Source: JACRAO01 sp964490895 (GTDB lineage: Bacteria; Bdellovibrionota; UBA1018). From it: DNA of 12,126 bases. The DNA lies in NCBI GenBank assembly GCA_964490895.1, contig CAZBEI010000038.1:1-12126 (forward strand), written 5' to 3'. The translations under genes were made by a program, and so were the position numbers. This document shows positions 11,167-12,126 of the stretch, piece by piece; position 1 is the stretch's first letter, and each line of letters opens with the position of its first letter. A model generated the notes under the pieces. The model was not told the DNA's origin, ran no database searches, and was given only the letters and a program-made list of their open reading frames with translations.

Positions 11167-12120
11167 ATGTCCCAAAGTATGCACTCTCTCGTGCTTCCAA
11201 TATTTAACGAGGAAAAAATTCTCCCCGAGCTATTCAGGAGATTGAAAGAAGGGGTTTGTCATTCCCTTACGGCTCAACACGAGAATTATGAAATCGTGTT
11301 TGTCAATGATGGCTCCAAAGATGGCTCCCAAAAAATTTTGAGAGAATATTGGATTCAAGACCCTGCGCACATTCGAGTTATTTCATTTTCTAGAAACTTT
11401 GGTCATCAAGCAGCCATTTCTGCAGGAATTGATTTTGCACGAGGAGATACTGTGAGTATCATGGATGCAGATTTGCAGGATCCGCCCGAGCTCATTTTGA
11501 AAATGATTTCTAAATGGCGCGAAGGCTTTGATGTGGTGTATGCAGTTCGAGAAAAACGAGAAGACGAAAGTTTTTTTAAAAAGATAACGGCACTTTTGTT
11601 TTATCGTTTACTTCGAAAATCTACTCGCCTCGAAATCCCAGTAGACACAGGGGATTTTCGACTCATGAATCGAAAGGCGGTTGACGCGTTCAAGAAACTC
11701 CCCGAGCGCCATCGTTTTGTACGAGGCCTTGCGACTTGGATTGGATTTAAACAAACACAAGTCAAATATGTTCGCCAAGCACGTCTTGTGGGGGAGACCA
11801 AATATCCATTTGCTAAAATGCTTCACTTGGCTTGGGATGCTTTTACAAGTTTTAGTCTATTGCCGCTGCAACTTGCAACATTTGTAGGTTTGTTGACTTC
11901 GGGGTTTAGTTTAGCGGTTGGAGTTTGGGCTCTTTATATTCGTCTCTTCACAGATAAAACCGTTCAGGGTTGGACCTCTTTGATGATTGCCATTTTATTT
12001 TTAGGTGGAGTTCAGCTTTTTTCTATTGGAGTGCTTGGAGAGTATGTGGGACGCACTTTCGAAGAGTCCAAGCGCCGTCCTCTATATCTGGTAGACGAGG
12101 TTTTAGAAGGTGGGTCTTAA
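11167..12120 (+). CDS. Polyprenyl-phosphate glycosyltransferase, family 2 (GtrB/ArnC/DPM1-like)
   Basis: The product is 317 residues from the ATG at 11167 (MSQSMHSLVLPIFNEE); the ATG at 11179 is the alternative, and neither has a good ribosome site. Residues 7-215 form a GT-A domain: LVLPIFNEE at the nucleotide-sugar pocket, NDGSKDGS (47-54), the metal-binding DAD (100-102) in DADLQDPPE, DTGDFRLM (160-167), and RLVGETKYPFAKM (206-218), which is the R-x-G-x-(S/T)-KY signature. Two membrane helices follow (about 231-259 and 268-291), then a short basic cytoplasmic tail. Members transfer a sugar from UDP- or GDP-sugar to undecaprenyl or dolichyl phosphate on the inner face of the membrane, supplying lipid-linked sugars for O-antigen, lipid A or glycan decoration. 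The sugar here is unknown. The window ends six bases after the stop, so downstream partners cannot be seen. Confidence 0.92.
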   Translation: MSQSMHSLVLPIFNEEKILPELFRRLKEGVCHSLTAQHENYEIVFVNDGSKDGSQKILREYWIQDPAHIRVISFSRNFGHQAAISAGIDFARGDTVSIMDADLQDPPELILKMISKWREGFDVVYAVREKREDESFFKKITALLFYRLLRKSTRLEIPVDTGDFRLMNRKAVDAFKKLPERHRFVRGLATWIGFKQTQVKYVRQARLVGETKYPFAKMLHLAWDAFTSFSLLPLQLATFVGLLTSGFSLAVGVWALYIRLFTDKTVQGWTSLMIAILFLGGVQLFSIGVLGEYVGRTFEESKRRPLYLVDEVLEGGS

Positions 12121-12126
12121 TTTCGT

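Noticed and set aside
11601..11887. ORFs overlapping the glycosyltransferase on both strands
   Set aside because: They are shadows of a gene with intact catalytic motifs.
1..12126. Mobile element, prophage, defence system, CRISPR or tRNA gene
   Set aside because: No transposase, integrase, repeat-spacer pattern, terminal inverted repeats with target duplication, or cloverleaf was seen; the gene set is mostly housekeeping.

Overview
The window looks like ordinary chromosome from a Gram-negative, moderately AT-rich bacterium (I estimate about 40-45% GC by eye). Several features together suggest a Bdellovibrionota-like (former deltaproteobacterial) relative: a lipoprotein with a TIG domain followed by many NHL-type VLGQPD blades, a single-RRM glycine-rich RNA-binding protein, a membrane PilZ protein, a cholesterol-oxidase-like GMC oxidoreductase and ALDH4-type P5C dehydrogenase. 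That placement is inference from gene content; there is no rRNA in the window. No tRNA, insertion sequence, phage gene or CRISPR array was seen.

Layout. (1) 1-836: a truncated secreted-protein gene on the minus strand, running off the left edge, diverges from a small secreted five-cysteine protein; a perfect 31-bp palindrome sits between them. (2) 837-1157: a gap with at most one doubtful small ORF. (3) 1158-3767 minus: a large TIG plus 12-blade NHL lipoprotein, diverging from (4) 3943-4642 plus: an RRM/Gly-rich RNA-binding protein, an intrinsic terminator, then translation initiation factor IF-1, followed by an elaborate hairpin region. (5) 4770-6365 plus: a GMC oxidoreductase with a ferredoxin-like cysteine cluster and probably no ribosome binding site. 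(6) 6304-7622 minus: a membrane PilZ protein translationally coupled to the tRNA deaminase TadA, whose 3' end overlaps the GMC gene tail to tail. (7) 7722-9341 plus: P5C dehydrogenase, overlapping tail to tail by 87 bp with (8) 9255-10938 minus: a possible small membrane protein, RNase HI and an agmatinase/arginase-family ureohydrolase in a tightly overlapping minus-strand run. (9) 11167-12120 plus: a GtrB/ArnC-like polyprenyl-phosphate glycosyltransferase with phased direct repeats upstream.

How the genes fit together. Most are housekeeping: translation and RNA handling (RRM protein, IF-1, TadA, RNase HI), amino-acid catabolism (P5C dehydrogenase and a ureohydrolase, which could both serve breakdown of arginine and proline to glutamate), envelope (lipoprotein, small secreted proteins, glycosyltransferase) and c-di-GMP-type signalling (PilZ). 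I found no convincing new multi-gene system. The points most worth a second look are regulatory or overlap features: the terminator wedged before IF-1, the wobble-paired hairpin set after IF-1, the palindrome at 425-455, the hairpin framing the lipoprotein start, and a membrane ORF that meets rnhA in the -1 frame at a formal slippery heptamer.
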